64,000 nucleotides of DNA from Chitinophaga rhizophila (GTDB taxonomy: Bacteria; Bacteroidota; Bacteroidia; Chitinophagales; Chitinophagaceae). Position numbers and translations under genes: made by a program. The notes below the pieces were generated by a model. It was not told the DNA's origin and ran no database searches. It saw nothing but the letters and a program-made list of their open reading frames with translations. Positions 18,376-27,843 of this stretch are shown in pieces. The number at the start of each line of letters is the position of its first letter. The stretch's first letter is position 1. The stretch lies in contig NZ_JAICCF010000001.1 in the NCBI RefSeq assembly GCF_019492185.1, positions 930,001 to 994,000 of the forward strand, in the 5' to 3' direction.

Positions 18376-18405
18376 AAAGGCGGCTTCATGAACGAAGCCG
18401 CCTTT
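18376..18405 (-). terminator. Terminator of the NAD(P)-binding oxidoreductase gene
   Basis: A perfect 12-bp stem (18376-18387 with 18394-18405, 6-nt loop) lies 17 bases past the stop codon of the minus-strand gene ending at 18423. The minus-strand continuation is T-rich. Confidence 0.88.
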
Positions 18406-18422
18406 CCTTGTATCGGAACAAT

Positions 18423-19073
18423 TTAGTATCCTATGGTAAAACGCACCTGGTGATGCTGCGGAGTTTCAAGTTCATTGACCATGGCAAGCGCATAGTCTTC
18501 AACAGAGATGTTGCTTTCGCCTTTCTCATTGACAATCAGATCGTCTTTACCAAGTCTGAATGAGCCGGTACGCTCGCCGGGAGCAATATTGCCTGCCGGT
18601 GAGAAGAATGCCCAATCCAGGGTAGTTTCCGGTTTCAGGTATGTGTAGTATACATCTGCCAGCCCTTTCACACCTGGCAGGATAGCTTCCGGTAATACGC
18701 CCGTATCCATCACTCTCACATCAGGTTTGACAAACAGGGAACCAGCACCGCCTACAACCAGCAGTCTGTTTACGTCAGCACCTTTTACAGCATCCAATAT
18801 TGCCTTATAACCAGTCAGGGTATCATTATAAATGTTCGGGTTAGTCCATCCCGGGTTATAGGAACTGATCACCGCATCTGCGCCTTTCAATATAGGAGTC
18901 AGCGCTGTTACATCCTGTACATCAGCGGCAACCACTTCGAGTTTGTCGTCTTTCACAGTTATCTTCTCAGGGTTGCGTACAACTGCTTTCACCTGGTGAC
19001 CTCTGTTCAGTGCTTCTTTCAATATAGCTGAGCCTACAAATCCGCTGGCTCCGATTAAGATGATATTTGCCAT
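18423..19073 (-). CDS. NAD(P)-binding oxidoreductase (NmrA/YwnB-like atypical SDR)
   Basis: A 216-residue extended/atypical SDR of the NAD(P)H-binding (COG2910-like) type. It has the dinucleotide motif G-A-S-G-F-V-G-S at 8-15, V-R-N-P-E-K after strand 2 (fits NADP), D-V-Q-D and A-D-A-V-I-S-S, but no Y-x-x-x-K catalytic pair of classical SDRs. Relatives act as redox sensors or reduce flavins and quinones, often under redox or AraC control. It lies 97 bp downstream of an AraC regulator on the same strand, the likely controller. Substrate unknown. Confidence 0.85.
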   Translation of the reverse strand: MANIILIGASGFVGSAILKEALNRGHQVKAVVRNPEKITVKDDKLEVVAADVQDVTALTPILKGADAVISSYNPGWTNPNIYNDTLTGYKAILDAVKGADVNRLLVVGGAGSLFVKPDVRVMDTGVLPEAILPGVKGLADVYYTYLKPETTLDWAFFSPAGNIAPGERTGSFRLGKDDLIVNEKGESNISVEDYALAMVNELETPQHHQVRFTIGY

Positions 19074-19169
19074 TTGTGATTATTTTTTGTTTTGACAAAG
19101 TTCCGTATTGATAAGCATCATGAAAAGGTAAATTTGAGCCTTTCCATGATACTTTTCTGACGTAGCAAT

Positions 19170-20066
19170 CTACGTACCGGTTTTGGAAGTGGTCAGCTTT
19201 TCCCGGAACTCCACAGGTGTATACTGACTGTGTTTGCGGAAGTATTTGATAAAGTTGGTGGGTTCCATAAATCCCAGCTGATAGGCGATTTCCTTAATTG
19301 TATCTGCAGAATGCACGAGCAGTCTTTTTGCTTCCAGCATAATCCGTTCGTCGATCATCTGCTTGGAGGTTTTACCTAGTATCTTTGATGTTGCCTGATT
19401 GAGCCGCTTTTCTGTTACACTCAGTTCAGTAGCGTAATAGCTTACCTGCTTATGTGTGCGGTATTGCGTCTCCAGCAAGTCACGGAATAGTAGTACATAG
19501 TCCAGATCAGGCCCCTTTCTGATTTCTTTGAAGTCCTGGGTACGCCGTTCTCTTTCCGCTAGCAACAGGAAGTTATGCAGGAGGTTTCTCAGGATGCGGG
19601 CCTGATACTGATCAGGCGTATTTCCTGCCTCCTTTTCCATCAGTTCGAAGATGGCATCGAAGGCAGTAGCGCCTTTTGGTATATGTACAGTAGAAATGCC
19701 GAAGAGGTCATTGAAGAGGATCGTTTCTTTGAGCATTCGTACATCTGTTTCAGAAGATCCGAAAAATGTATCTGTGAATAGGATGCCTTTTCCGTGTATC
19801 GCGGCATTGTCTGTATAAGCATGAACGATGTCCTGGCTCAGGAAGAGCAGCATGTTATCTTCAATGCGTACAGGCTGAAAATCGACCATATGATCAAAGC
19901 CGCCCTTTTTATACCACAACACGTGATAAAACGATGCGCGGTGTGGAGAAGTTAACACTGTTTTATTTTGCTGATAGAGATCTGCCAGGGAAATCAATTC
20001 GAATTCTACCGGCAATCCTTCTTTAAACTGGTACCTGGTAATAGCTGATTGTACAGGACGGCTCAT
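19170..20066 (-). CDS. AraC family transcriptional regulator (cupin sensor)
   Basis: A 298-residue regulator. An N-terminal cupin-like ligand domain (about 20-170; S-F-Y-H-V-L-W-Y-K-K-G-G, then D-F-Q-P-V) is followed by the double HTH (about 195-290; S-V-T-E-K-R-L-N-Q-A-T-S-K-I-L-G-K-T and I-A-Y-Q-L-G-F-M-E-P-T-N-F-I-K-Y-F-R-K-H). This layout is common for Bacteroidota AraC regulators that sense small aromatic or sugar ligands. The downstream oxidoreductase is its probable target. The 97 bp between them leaves room for a separate promoter. Confidence 0.9.
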   Translation of the reverse strand: MSRPVQSAITRYQFKEGLPVEFELISLADLYQQNKTVLTSPHRASFYHVLWYKKGGFDHMVDFQPVRIEDNMLLFLSQDIVHAYTDNAAIHGKGILFTDTFFGSSETDVRMLKETILFNDLFGISTVHIPKGATAFDAIFELMEKEAGNTPDQYQARILRNLLHNFLLLAERERRTQDFKEIRKGPDLDYVLLFRDLLETQYRTHKQVSYYATELSVTEKRLNQATSKILGKTSKQMIDERIMLEAKRLLVHSADTIKEIAYQLGFMEPTNFIKYFRKHSQYTPVEFREKLTTSKTGT

Positions 20067-20211
20067 AATGTAAGATGTGCAGTTTATGTCAGCAATCTCG
20101 GTTGTTTGCAGGAGATAACAAAATAGCGCAGTTGATTGATGCAGGTGGCATTACATACGATCCAGCTGCAGAGTGAGACAGGCGTAGTGCGTGGAGGTGG
20201 TATTAAAGAAA

Positions 20212-20243
20212 AAGCGTAGCACCTAAATACTGGCGCTACGCTT
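20212..20243 (-). terminator. Terminator of the two-lipoprotein operon
   Basis: A perfect 9-bp stem (AAGCGTAGC at 20212-20220 with GCTACGCTT at 20235-20243) lies 25 bases past the minus-strand stop at 20269. The minus strand then reads TTTCTTTAATA. Confidence 0.8.
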
Positions 20244-20268
20244 ATTAAACTACTATGACGGTGTAAAA

Positions 20269-20955
20269 CTACGATAGTTTTTTGAATATAGACTTCCAAT
20301 AGTTGCTTAAACCTGGTTGGAAGGTAAGTTGGAGGTTCACTTCTTCTCCTTTCAGAGTAGTTACCTCTAGCCGTGCAAACCGCGCTTTAAAAAAACCCTC
20401 CATGCGCGGAAATATAGTGATACTTCCTTTCGGCATTGGAGTAAGATACAATGACATGTTTGCTCCTTTAAACTCATCCAGCGTGGACTGATATCGTATC
20501 AAGGTATATTTTGTACCGCCGATTGTTGTATCTACAGAGGTGTAAGGCTCTTTATTATAAAAAGTAGTATTAAATTCCATTCCCAGCTTTTTTGGCGAAC
20601 TAAATGGCTTATTAATACTGATTGCCTTACTAATATTCTGTAAATCTTTTACTTCGGCAAAGTATTGCTTTTCAAAATCGATAAGAAAATATGTATCTGG
20701 TTCATCCTGACTGCTCGCTAGCTTATCTTCAATTATCACCTGGTTAGTCTTTGTCACTTTCTCTATTCCTGATGAACCAGAACAAAATACCGAATCGTCG
20801 GGAAAATATGGAACCATCTTGCCAGTCACGGGATGTCTAAATGAGCTGGAAATAATAAAGACTCCTTCATTTGTATCAGTACTTAGTTCCGTTTCACTTA
20901 ATTTACAAGATAAAAGACAACCCAATAGTATAAGTCGAAAGACCATCTTAAACAT
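20269..20955 (-). CDS. Lipoprotein of unknown function (second of a pair)
   Basis: A 228-residue lipoprotein when started at the ATG at 20955, which gives a proper signal and lipobox L-L-S-C (Cys17). The longer frame would add 38 residues with no signal character and overlap the upstream gene. The mature protein is beta-rich and not recognised; it contains D-T-T-I-G-G-T-K-Y-T-L-I-R-Y and ends Y-W-K-S-I-F-K-K-L-S. It follows another unknown lipoprotein by 10 bp, so the two are co-transcribed and probably work together. Local base composition is more AT-rich than the efflux region. Confidence 0.7.
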   Translation of the reverse strand: MFKMVFRLILLGCLLSCKLSETELSTDTNEGVFIISSSFRHPVTGKMVPYFPDDSVFCSGSSGIEKVTKTNQVIIEDKLASSQDEPDTYFLIDFEKQYFAEVKDLQNISKAISINKPFSSPKKLGMEFNTTFYNKEPYTSVDTTIGGTKYTLIRYQSTLDEFKGANMSLYLTPMPKGSITIFPRMEGFFKARFARLEVTTLKGEEVNLQLTFQPGLSNYWKSIFKKLS

Positions 20956-20965
20956 TTTGAAATCT

Positions 20966-21700
20966 TTACAATTTTGCACGTTGTCCACCTGAATGGATGA
21001 CAGCTCCTGCGTTGAATATCCTCGATGCTTGCACGCTTCGGTGCATGGACATACCTGATAACACCCCATCTACAGAGGAATGAGCTGTGTAAATACCATG
21101 ATAAAGTATGTTGCCAATCTCAGCCCAGGAAGCAAATGGCGCGATACCTACGATCGCAGAACCTGAATGGGAGAGCGTTTGTATTGCATATCTACTTTCA
21201 ACGTTACTATGATTAACTTCGTCAGCTAATTCCACTTTTTCGGTAGATTGCACGATGAAGGGGAATATAGGGCTATAAAGTATTGTCCATTTATAAAATA
21301 ACACTAATCCCCAATGCCCACCTCTCATTGTTTCAGCGACACCATCAGCGTCCCAGAAGTTACCGTTTTGAACCGGTTGCATAGATGCTAAAATTTGTTC
21401 GGGTGTATATTCATTCATATTAGCATTTGCAGTACTATTAACAGTTCTTGCTACCATCTGTTCAGGTAATGGCGCTGGACCGAACAATCTTTCATATAAA
21501 TGCTTCTTTTCTGCTGGAGATGCATTGTCAAGGTAAGAGAGTATTGACATCACCTCGGCCTTGGATGCATTATTAATGTCAAAATTCTTAGATAGTACAG
21601 GGACTGTATGGCTTTCTTGCTTACTATCCGTAACAATTGATGCGTCTTTTTTACATGCAAATGCACTTAATAAAAAAGCAGCCACGTAAAACTTTTTCAT
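20966..21700 (-). CDS. Lipoprotein of unknown function (first of a pair)
   Basis: A 244-residue lipoprotein (lipobox A-F-A-C, Cys16, followed by K-K-D). An early helical part (A-S-K-A-E-V-M-S-I-L-S-Y-L-D, about 45-70) is followed by a Trp/Gly-rich part (F-W-D-A-D-G-V-A-E-T-M-R-G-G-H-W-G-L) and several His/Ser segments (L-S-H-S-G-S-A-I-V-G, I-H-S-G-G). The family is not recognised. It begins a two-gene operon with the lipoprotein downstream. Confidence 0.7.
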   Translation of the reverse strand: MKKFYVAAFLLSAFACKKDASIVTDSKQESHTVPVLSKNFDINNASKAEVMSILSYLDNASPAEKKHLYERLFGPAPLPEQMVARTVNSTANANMNEYTPEQILASMQPVQNGNFWDADGVAETMRGGHWGLVLFYKWTILYSPIFPFIVQSTEKVELADEVNHSNVESRYAIQTLSHSGSAIVGIAPFASWAEIGNILYHGIYTAHSSVDGVLSGMSMHRSVQASRIFNAGAVIHSGGQRAKL

Positions 21701-21882
21701 AGCGAAAAGTGGGTTATGGGTTAAGAGATAAATTACTTTTTGGTTGGTATGTTATCTTGCAATATTATATTTTATAATTAGAAATAGCAAGCTTTACAAA
21801 TAAAATATCCTAATATAATATAACAGTAACAGTTGGATAAAACACAATAGTATAAAGAAACATGTCATTATGACAATAAAAC

Positions 21883-21953
21883 ACCCATAGTTATCTTCTA
21901 TGGGTTCCGCAAAATAAAAAATCCGGTGTGTCCATCTATAGAACAACACCGGA
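21883..21953 (-). terminator. Two tandem terminator hairpins after the MFS gene
   Basis: Hairpin one (8-bp stem TCCGGTGT/ACACCGGA, 21922-21953) lies 26 bases past the minus-strand stop at 21980 and is followed on that strand by TTTTTTATTTT. Hairpin two (8-bp stem ACCCATAG/CTATGGGT, 21883-21905) follows, with a T-rich continuation. Confidence 0.85.
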
Positions 21954-21979
21954 CCTCCAACATATGAATATATTGATGA

Positions 21980-23140
21980 TTAAGTAGTCAATACCATTTC
22001 TTTCTGTCTTCTGATAAGCAGGTAAGCAAAGAATACGCCGCCCAGGGCCATTGCAGTGCCTACCAGTACAGGAGAGTTATATCCGTAGCCGGCAGTCAGC
22101 GGTAAGCCTCCCAGGAAAGCGCCCAGCGAGTTACCGATGTTAAACGCAGCCTGTGTTACAGCAGCTCCCAGCATTTCTGCTCCTTTCGCAGTATCTATCA
22201 TCAGTATCTGTATTGGTGCTGCCAGCGCAATGGACAGTGCTCCGGCAACAAACGTTAATATAAGAGAGACTGTTTGATTTGCAGAGAAGAAATAAATACA
22301 TAGTAGCGTAACTGCCATTGCGATCAGGAGCATTGCACAGGTTTTGGCAGGATTGAACTTATCAGCCATACGACCACCGATGAAGTTACCTACTACCATA
22401 CCGAAACCAGCCAATACCATAATACCGGATACACTGTCAGGTGCAAAGTGCGAGATATTGGTCATCAGCGGAGCGATATAACTGATCCATGCGAATAAGC
22501 CGCCTGTACCGATAGCTGTGATCAGTACAATGAGCCAGGTTTGCGGACTTCTGAATATCTGTAATTGAGAGCGGTTATCCCCGGCGCTGTCCACCTCCAG
22601 CGCAGGCAACCACAGTTTCAGGAATATCAGTGTGATGATACCTATTACTGCTACGATGCCGAATGTATAGCGCCATTCGTAGTGATGACCTACCCAGGTA
22701 CCTAATGGCACTACCAGCAGGTTAGCGATGGTAAGACCCGCAAACATCATGGATATGGCCTGCGCCTGTTTACCTTTATCGGCCAGCCGGCTGGCTACTA
22801 CTGAACCTACACCGAAAAAGGCCCCATGTGGTAATCCGGAAAAGAAACGAGCCATTAACAGTGTAAACGGAGTAGGTGCAAAGGCTGATAGTCCGTTAAA
22901 TGCAGTGAATATGACCATCAGTGCGATAAGTATCTTTTTGGGCGGATAGTTACCGCCAAGCATTACCAGTAAGGGCGCTCCTATTACGACGCCCATTGCA
23001 TATGCAGATATCATATGACCTGCCTCGGGTATTGAAATATGCATTCCTGCGGAGATATCAGGTAACAGGCCCATCATGACAAATTCTGTAGTACCAATTC
23101 CCAGTCCACCGAGCATCAGGGGAAATAAGCTCTTCTTCAT
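21980..23140 (-). CDS. MFS transporter (AraJ/YdhP-like DHA1 exporter)
   Basis: A 386-residue twelve-helix transporter. The start M-K-K-S-L-F-P-L at 23140 is chosen because the 33 residues before it in the longer frame have no membrane or family character. Family marks are G-I-G-T-T-E-F-V-M-M-G-L-L-P-D-I-S in TM1, G-A-P-L-L-V-M-L-G in TM2, L-M-A-R-F-F-S-G-L-P-H-G-A-F-F-G-V-G-S in TM4 and V-P-L-G-T-W-V-G motif C in TM5. Relatives export sugars, purine analogues or drugs. No regulator or enzyme gene is next to it. Confidence 0.92.
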   Translation of the reverse strand: MKKSLFPLMLGGLGIGTTEFVMMGLLPDISAGMHISIPEAGHMISAYAMGVVIGAPLLVMLGGNYPPKKILIALMVIFTAFNGLSAFAPTPFTLLMARFFSGLPHGAFFGVGSVVASRLADKGKQAQAISMMFAGLTIANLLVVPLGTWVGHHYEWRYTFGIVAVIGIITLIFLKLWLPALEVDSAGDNRSQLQIFRSPQTWLIVLITAIGTGGLFAWISYIAPLMTNISHFAPDSVSGIMVLAGFGMVVGNFIGGRMADKFNPAKTCAMLLIAMAVTLLCIYFFSANQTVSLILTFVAGALSIALAAPIQILMIDTAKGAEMLGAAVTQAAFNIGNSLGAFLGGLPLTAGYGYNSPVLVGTAMALGGVFFAYLLIRRQKEMVLTT

Positions 23141-23293
23141 GCCTCTTGTAATGTTGTTTTTAAGTGTGCTGCCGACAATTTTTATAATAAGAGGCCGCAA
23201 GTTAGTGATATTCGGGCAGGTCTGCCAGCTATTAAACAAATGAGTGCTTACAGGCGAGGAACAGCGGGGCTATAGTATGTGTATAAATGATCA

Positions 23294-23327
23294 GGGCCTG
23301 CTACTGATACCAGTAGCAGGCCCTTTT
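23294..23327 (+). terminator. Strong hairpin between the MFS and DUF1266 genes
   Basis: A perfect 13-bp stem (23294-23306 with 23311-23323) is followed on the plus strand by TTTTATA. Both flanking genes are on the minus strand, so it lies just past the DUF1266 stop. The T-run is on the opposite strand from the one expected, so it may work in both directions or stop antisense transcripts. Confidence 0.65.
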
Positions 23328-23352
23328 ATAGAGAAAGATATGTGGAGTGATC

Positions 23353-24189
23353 TTATTTGCTTTCGAGCAAGACCCACGGGCTGCTATCTTCTGATAAGAG
23401 ATCGCAATGGCCACCATAGAGTTCGTCAAGTTGCTCTATATCGCCACTCCACATAGCAAAGCCGATGAGGTAGTTTTCGCCCAGGTTGGCCCAGCTGGTA
23501 TAATTGTGCAGCAGCTCTCTGCCAAACCTGCGTATGTTGTGCATAGCTTCATCTCTGGACAGGAAGCCTGCGTCATAGCCCCAGCGAGATAGATTAATAG
23601 CGCGTCCCAGATCCCAGGTGAGAGCATCCAGTTTACATTTCTTACCCTCGAAGCAATCAGAGACTTCACGCAGGTGTTTATAGCATTCGGAGATATTAGC
23701 GGCGTATTGTTCGACAGGAGCATCATCACCTTTAGCAGCAAATGACTGCTGGAGTTTATCGAGTGCTTCCGGGCGTTCTCTTACTGGCAGGGTCGTAAGT
23801 ATCTGCCAAATGGGTTTAAAGTAAATGCGGTGCCCCTGTGTAGCCAGCCAGTCAATCTTAGCCAGGAGTTTCTCCCTGGAATTGATATGCCACTCATGCC
23901 TGAGCAGGTGCCTGATATCATCCTGTTCGGAATCTGTTTCAAGGGTATCCAGCCGCTCACCCCGCAGGTAAGCCTGGTTAGCCCCGCAGGCGATATACTG
24001 TCTGTCATGCAGGGACAGGGTACCGTCTTCGTTGAGTAAGGGTTCTCTATCTGCCGCCTTTTGTTGCTCGCGTTCTTTCATTGCTTTGGCAGCAATCTCT
24101 TTAGCACGGCTGTTTAACTTCATTAATTTGATAATAACGAATATGATGTATAATGCACCAACTGCTGCGATGATAATGATTGTTTTCAT
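23353..24189 (-). CDS. DUF1266 domain membrane-anchored protein
   Basis: A 278-residue protein. The start at 24189 gives one N-terminal membrane helix (M-K-T-I-I-I-I-A-A-V-G-A-L-Y-I-I-F-V-I-I), then a charged helical linker and a soluble domain. The C-terminal part carries the DUF1266 signature W-D-L-G-R-A-I-N-L-S-R-W-G-Y-D-A-G-F-L-S, then S-W-x-x-L-G-E-N-Y-L-I-G. DUF1266 proteins occur in many bacteria near polymorphic or secretion loci, but no biochemical function is established. It stands alone and is divergent from the DUF4197 lipoprotein. Confidence 0.8.
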   Translation of the reverse strand: MKTIIIIAAVGALYIIFVIIKLMKLNSRAKEIAAKAMKEREQQKAADREPLLNEDGTLSLHDRQYIACGANQAYLRGERLDTLETDSEQDDIRHLLRHEWHINSREKLLAKIDWLATQGHRIYFKPIWQILTTLPVRERPEALDKLQQSFAAKGDDAPVEQYAANISECYKHLREVSDCFEGKKCKLDALTWDLGRAINLSRWGYDAGFLSRDEAMHNIRRFGRELLHNYTSWANLGENYLIGFAMWSGDIEQLDELYGGHCDLLSEDSSPWVLLESK

Positions 24190-24554
24190 GTGGAATTTAT
24201 TGAACAGGTATTTCGGCAAGCTGCGTGGAAACCCCGTTATTTACTTAAAGCTGTTTTCGTCTTCCTGACTCCTGAAAAAATGATAAGCGGATCTATACCA
24301 TTTGGCTGCCCACTGGGTCAGCGATGTTCTTCATACCCTATGCAATATCGCATTTTTAAGTCAGATTTCCCTACATTCTCCTGGCAAGACGTAGACAGGG
24401 GTTGCCTGTTACCCCAAGCAACTTAACACTGTTACTAAGGACAAATAACAGGAAGCAAGAGCCTGCTCAGGTATATCTACCAGTTGTACGCTGGAGAGAT
24501 AGAAAAGACTACTATCTTTGCTGAACCAACATTTAAGATGTAATACAATCTATT
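24190..24554. other. Intergenic region, 365 bp, between divergent genes
   Basis: No gene is seen. It should hold promoters for the DUF1266 gene (minus) and the DUF4197 gene (plus). A copy of the heptad repeat TTCCTGACTCCTGA lies at 24262-24275. GGGGTTGCC/TTACCCC near 24398-24414 gives a weak hairpin. Confidence 0.4.
24513..24520 (+). promoter_or_regulatory. -7 promoter box for the DUF4197 gene
   Basis: TATCTTTG matches TAnnTTTG exactly, 34 bases upstream of the ATG at 24555. The nearest TTG upstream is at 24484, spaced wider than usual. Confidence 0.4.
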
Positions 24555-25277
24555 ATGAAAAAAGGCTTTTTTGCATGTATTGCTGCCGCACTTATTTTTA
24601 CCAGTACTGGCTGCGAGACCTCACAGCAGATACTGAACAATCTCCCAACCTATGGACAACTGAACACCACCCAGATTGCAGCAGGTCTGAAAGAGGCGCT
24701 GACTATCGGTACTCAGAACAGCACTAACAGGCTTTCAACGGCGAACGGCTTCTTTGCCAATGCAGCCCTTAAAATACTAATGCCGCCGGAAGCTCAGAAG
24801 GTGGAAAGCACATTACGTAGCATGGGGCTGGGCAGTGTAGTAGACAAGGCTATCCTGTCTATGAACAAAGGTGCAGAAGAAGCTGCAAAATCCGCCGCGC
24901 CTATCTTTGTAAGTGCTATCAAACAGATGACCATTACCGATGCACTGGGTATCCTTAAAGGCGGTAACAATGCAGCAACCAACTACTTCAAAGAAAAGAC
25001 TACCGCATCCCTGACAGCTGCATTCCGTCCGGTAATTGGCGAGGCGCTGAAGAAGGTAGATGCCACCAAATACTGGTCCGATCTTTTCACTGTATATAAT
25101 AAGTTTTCGACTACCAAGATCAACACTGATCTGACAGCCTATGTAACAGAAAAGGCCATTGCCGGCATCTTTACAGAAGTAGCACTAGAGGAACAGAAGA
25201 TCAGACAGGACCCTGCCGCCCGTGTAACAGACCTGCTGAAAACAGTGTTTGGCAGTGCCCAGGCACAGCAACGATAA
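24555..25277 (+). CDS. DUF4197 family lipoprotein
   Basis: A 240-residue lipoprotein (T-S-T-G-C, Cys20). It has the DUF4197 layout: [13 protein letters not shown] near residue 45, [18 protein letters not shown] and [19 protein letters not shown]. The length is typical. The fold is almost all helical and periplasmic; its role is unknown in any species. It is monocistronic with its own -7 box and strong terminator. Confidence 0.9.
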   Translation: MKKGFFACIAAALIFTSTGCETSQQILNNLPTYGQLNTTQIAAGLKEALTIGTQNSTNRLSTANGFFANAALKILMPPEAQKVESTLRSMGLGSVVDKAILSMNKGAEEAAKSAAPIFVSAIKQMTITDALGILKGGNNAATNYFKEKTTASLTAAFRPVIGEALKKVDATKYWSDLFTVYNKFSTTKINTDLTAYVTEKAIAGIFTEVALEEQKIRQDPAARVTDLLKTVFGSAQAQQR

Positions 25278-25297
25278 TTTATAAATATTCAGATATG

Positions 25298-25336
25298 GAG
25301 ATAGTCCCGTCTACACAAGGCGGGACTATCTCTTTT
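25298..25336 (+). terminator. Terminator of the DUF4197 gene
   Basis: A perfect 12-bp stem (GAGATAGTCCCG at 25298-25309 with its complement at 25321-25332) is followed by TTTT. It argues against any start of the next gene upstream of it. Confidence 0.9.
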
Positions 25337-25417
25337 ATACAGTATAACCATTGTATGTACGTTCTTCGTATCTTAGGATATAGTTTTGAATATCACACAC
25401 ATACAAACATTGATGGC

Positions 25418-26401
25418 ATGAAATACAGGAAACTGGCAAACACCGACATTTTTCTATCTGCAATCGGATTGGGCTGTATGGGCATGAACCATGCTTATGG
25501 TGAGGCAAATGATACTGAATCTATTGCCACTCTGGAGCGCGCTATTGAGCTCGGTATCACCTTCTGGGATACGGCGGACATATATGCAAATGGCAGGAAT
25601 GAAGAACTGGTAGCAAAAGTATTGAAGCCTAACAGGTCAAAGATATTTCTGGCAACCAAATTCGGGTTCACTTTCCAAGATGATAAAGCAGGCGCGTTTG
25701 ATGGCTCGCCCGCATATATGAAAAAGGCGGTTACGGATAGTCTGCGCAGGTTACAGACAGACGTCATTGACTTGTATTATGTACACCGGGTAGATCCGAA
25801 GGTGCCTATTGAAGAGACAGTTGGCGCAATGGCAGATCTGGTAAAAGAAGGTAAGGTGCGGTACCTGGGTTTGTCAGAAGCAGGGGTAAACTCTGTTCGC
25901 AAGGCGCATGCAGTACATCCGATAGCAGCATTACAGAGTGAATACTCCTTACTTACCCGGGATGTGGAAAAAGAGATCATTCCCTTATGTAATGAACTAC
26001 AGATAACATTTGTACCATTTAGTCCGCTGGCCAGAGGCCTGGTAACGAATACCCTGGATCTGGCAGCGCTCGGAGATACAGACTTCCGGAAATCATTACC
26101 CAGGTATCAGTCAGAACATGCAGCCAATAACCATCAACTGGCAGCAGAATTTGCAGAGCTGGCGGCTGATAAAGGCTGTACAGCTGCGCAACTGGCACTG
26201 GCCTGGGTACTAAACCAGGATGAGAACCTGGTACCTATCCCAGGCACTAAACGTAGAAAGTATCTGGAGGAGAATGCGGCCGCAGTAAATATCCCACTTA
26301 CGGAAGCAGAGAAGAACACCATTGATGAACTACTGGCGAAATACCCGGATACAGGTGAAAGATATGGCGCTGCACAGCAACAGCTTGTTGACAGATCCTG
26401 A
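25418..26401 (+). CDS. Aldo/keto reductase
   Basis: A 327-residue NADPH-dependent aldo/keto reductase. The start at 25418 (M-K-Y-R-K-L) is used because the longer frame runs through the preceding terminator. The catalytic tetrad is Asp51, Tyr56, Lys81 and His123 (D-T-A-D-I-Y, A-T-K-F-G and Y-V-H-R), in a TIM barrel. The G-L-G-C-M-G-M start and the [12 protein letters not shown] cofactor loop place it near the AKR13/YakC type, which reduces aldehydes and ketones. It is probably monocistronic and cytosolic; the substrate is unknown. Confidence 0.93.
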   Translation: MKYRKLANTDIFLSAIGLGCMGMNHAYGEANDTESIATLERAIELGITFWDTADIYANGRNEELVAKVLKPNRSKIFLATKFGFTFQDDKAGAFDGSPAYMKKAVTDSLRRLQTDVIDLYYVHRVDPKVPIEETVGAMADLVKEGKVRYLGLSEAGVNSVRKAHAVHPIAALQSEYSLLTRDVEKEIIPLCNELQITFVPFSPLARGLVTNTLDLAALGDTDFRKSLPRYQSEHAANNHQLAAEFAELAADKGCTAAQLALAWVLNQDENLVPIPGTKRRKYLEENAAAVNIPLTEAEKNTIDELLAKYPDTGERYGAAQQQLVDRS

Positions 26402-26467
26402 TCCTAATCATATTATAGCAATGGTCATTTGCTATAGCAGGTGACCATTGCTGATATCATCCGGCTG

Positions 26468-27550
26468 TTATAAATTATCAAACACATACTCGAGCTGCGC
26501 TTCTTCCAGCACCCGCCTGCTGACATTTTTTCCTTCCAGCTCCCATTTGATCAGGCGGATATATCCTTCAGAGATTTCTATCCCGCTGATATCTCCATCG
26601 CTGAAACAACAGCAGCCTGTGTTATAATAACTGGGACTGACCATTGTCTTGACAAACTCTTTCCCGACATACTCCGCTTTCCTTTTGTCAAGTGAGGCCT
26701 TCAATGTCTCAATGCGCGTCTCATCTTTCAGCTGAACAGCCTTCTGTAATTCTTTGGTTAGCCGGTCTATATGATCCATCGAAGCGAAGACCGGTTTATG
26801 GGTATGGCCGGAGATAAGCATTGTTTTCTTATACTGCTGACTCCATTCATACATGATGATATTGTGTTTATCCACAAGATCGAAGCTATCAGATATCGTA
26901 TCTAACCGTATATTCAGCCAGCGCTGAACAGGTGTCCAGATGGCAGCAACAAACCATTTGCTGAAGGCATTACCGTCACTATGCTTGTCTCCCTGGTGAC
27001 CATGGGCCAGGAAGATACTATGAATGCTATTTTTGTAGTTCATATTCAGCACCAGCCCTTCGTATACCTTCAATTCCTTACCAAACAACGGTTTAAGATA
27101 CTGGTCGCGCGGCACCTGATAATTCCATTCAAGGTCATGATTGCCGAATATGCGGTAGTAACGTTGCTGTTGGAGGAAAAGCGCTTCTTCCAGTAAGGAT
27201 GCTCTGTTCTTTTCAATTACTACAGATGGTGTATTCTCCCATAACTCTTCACAGTCGCCAAGATTGATCAGTGTAAATCCATTATCATAGTAATGCCGCA
27301 AGGCAGCCAGATAGGTAGTCTCTGCCAGCATAAAATCGTCTGAGCCGTCGCGGCCCCCTTTGTGCTGATCGGAGAATATGATGATGGATGCCTTTTCATA
27401 ATCGTAATTAAGGACAAGCCCTTTCTCCTTTTTGCCGTTCTGAATCTGACGAAGAAGCTGAGAGAGTGAGTCGAATATAAGTTGCCGATCAGGCCTGGAT
27501 GAAAAGTGATTCGCCAGCCGTATTACCAGGTTACGCAGGAATGTCATCAT
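26468..27550 (-). CDS. Calcineurin-like metallophosphoesterase
   Basis: A 360-residue cytosolic metallophosphoesterase. The two-metal motifs are all present: D61-x-H63 (F-S-D-Q-H), G-D at 98-99, G-N-H-D at 136-139, H183 in A-H-G-H-Q-G-D and G-H-T-H at 248-251. Compared with UshA- or Ser/Thr-type enzymes it has an extended insert between the last two motifs (W-x-P-V-Q-R-W-L-N), more like LpxH-type or unclassified Bacteroidota enzymes. Possible substrates include nucleotides or phospholipid pyrophosphates, and none can be chosen. It is divergent from a small gene. Confidence 0.85.
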   Translation of the reverse strand: MMTFLRNLVIRLANHFSSRPDRQLIFDSLSQLLRQIQNGKKEKGLVLNYDYEKASIIIFSDQHKGGRDGSDDFMLAETTYLAALRHYYDNGFTLINLGDCEELWENTPSVVIEKNRASLLEEALFLQQQRYYRIFGNHDLEWNYQVPRDQYLKPLFGKELKVYEGLVLNMNYKNSIHSIFLAHGHQGDKHSDGNAFSKWFVAAIWTPVQRWLNIRLDTISDSFDLVDKHNIIMYEWSQQYKKTMLISGHTHKPVFASMDHIDRLTKELQKAVQLKDETRIETLKASLDKRKAEYVGKEFVKTMVSPSYYNTGCCCFSDGDISGIEISEGYIRLIKWELEGKNVSRRVLEEAQLEYVFDNL

Positions 27551-27615
27551 ATTTAATGCTAAGGTTGCCGATGTTCTGGCATAATATTTCAGGAAGATAA
27601 ATAAAATAAAAATTT

Positions 27616-27843
27616 ATGAACCCTCAAACTATCTATATAAAATACCACGGTGAAGATACCCGGGTGGATGTAGACAACACCAATGGAAAACGTTCATTCC
27701 TTGTTTACGTAACAGGAGAAGACGGACACCTTAATATTACCGTTAAAACAGATGAAAATGGTACTGAGAACTGGTATGAAGGTGAACAGGCAACTCCACG
27801 TGCGAAAGAGATCGGCCAACTGATTGAACTGGAAACCATGTAA
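27616..27843 (+). CDS. Small acidic protein of unknown function
   Basis: A 75-residue protein, probably all beta: Y-I-K-Y-H-G-E-D-T-R-V-D-V, then S-F-L-V-Y-V-T-G-E-D-G-H and I-T-V-K-T-D-E-N-G-T-E-N-W. The family is not recognised. Its stop codon directly abuts the stop of the convergent gene. Its clean strand pattern and coding length suggest it is real. Confidence 0.55.
   Translation: MNPQTIYIKYHGEDTRVDVDNTNGKRSFLVYVTGEDGHLNITVKTDENGTENWYEGEQATPRAKEIGQLIELETM

Noticed and set aside
20084..20299. 71-codon minus-strand frame
   Set aside because: It overlaps the terminator and the end of the lipoprotein gene and has no protein-like pattern.
23141..23239. N-terminal extension of the MFS transporter
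   Set aside because: The extra 33 residues are neither membrane-like nor conserved in the family type.
25295..25417. Longer start for the aldo/keto reductase
   Set aside because: It would translate through the DUF4197 terminator and adds residues absent from the family.
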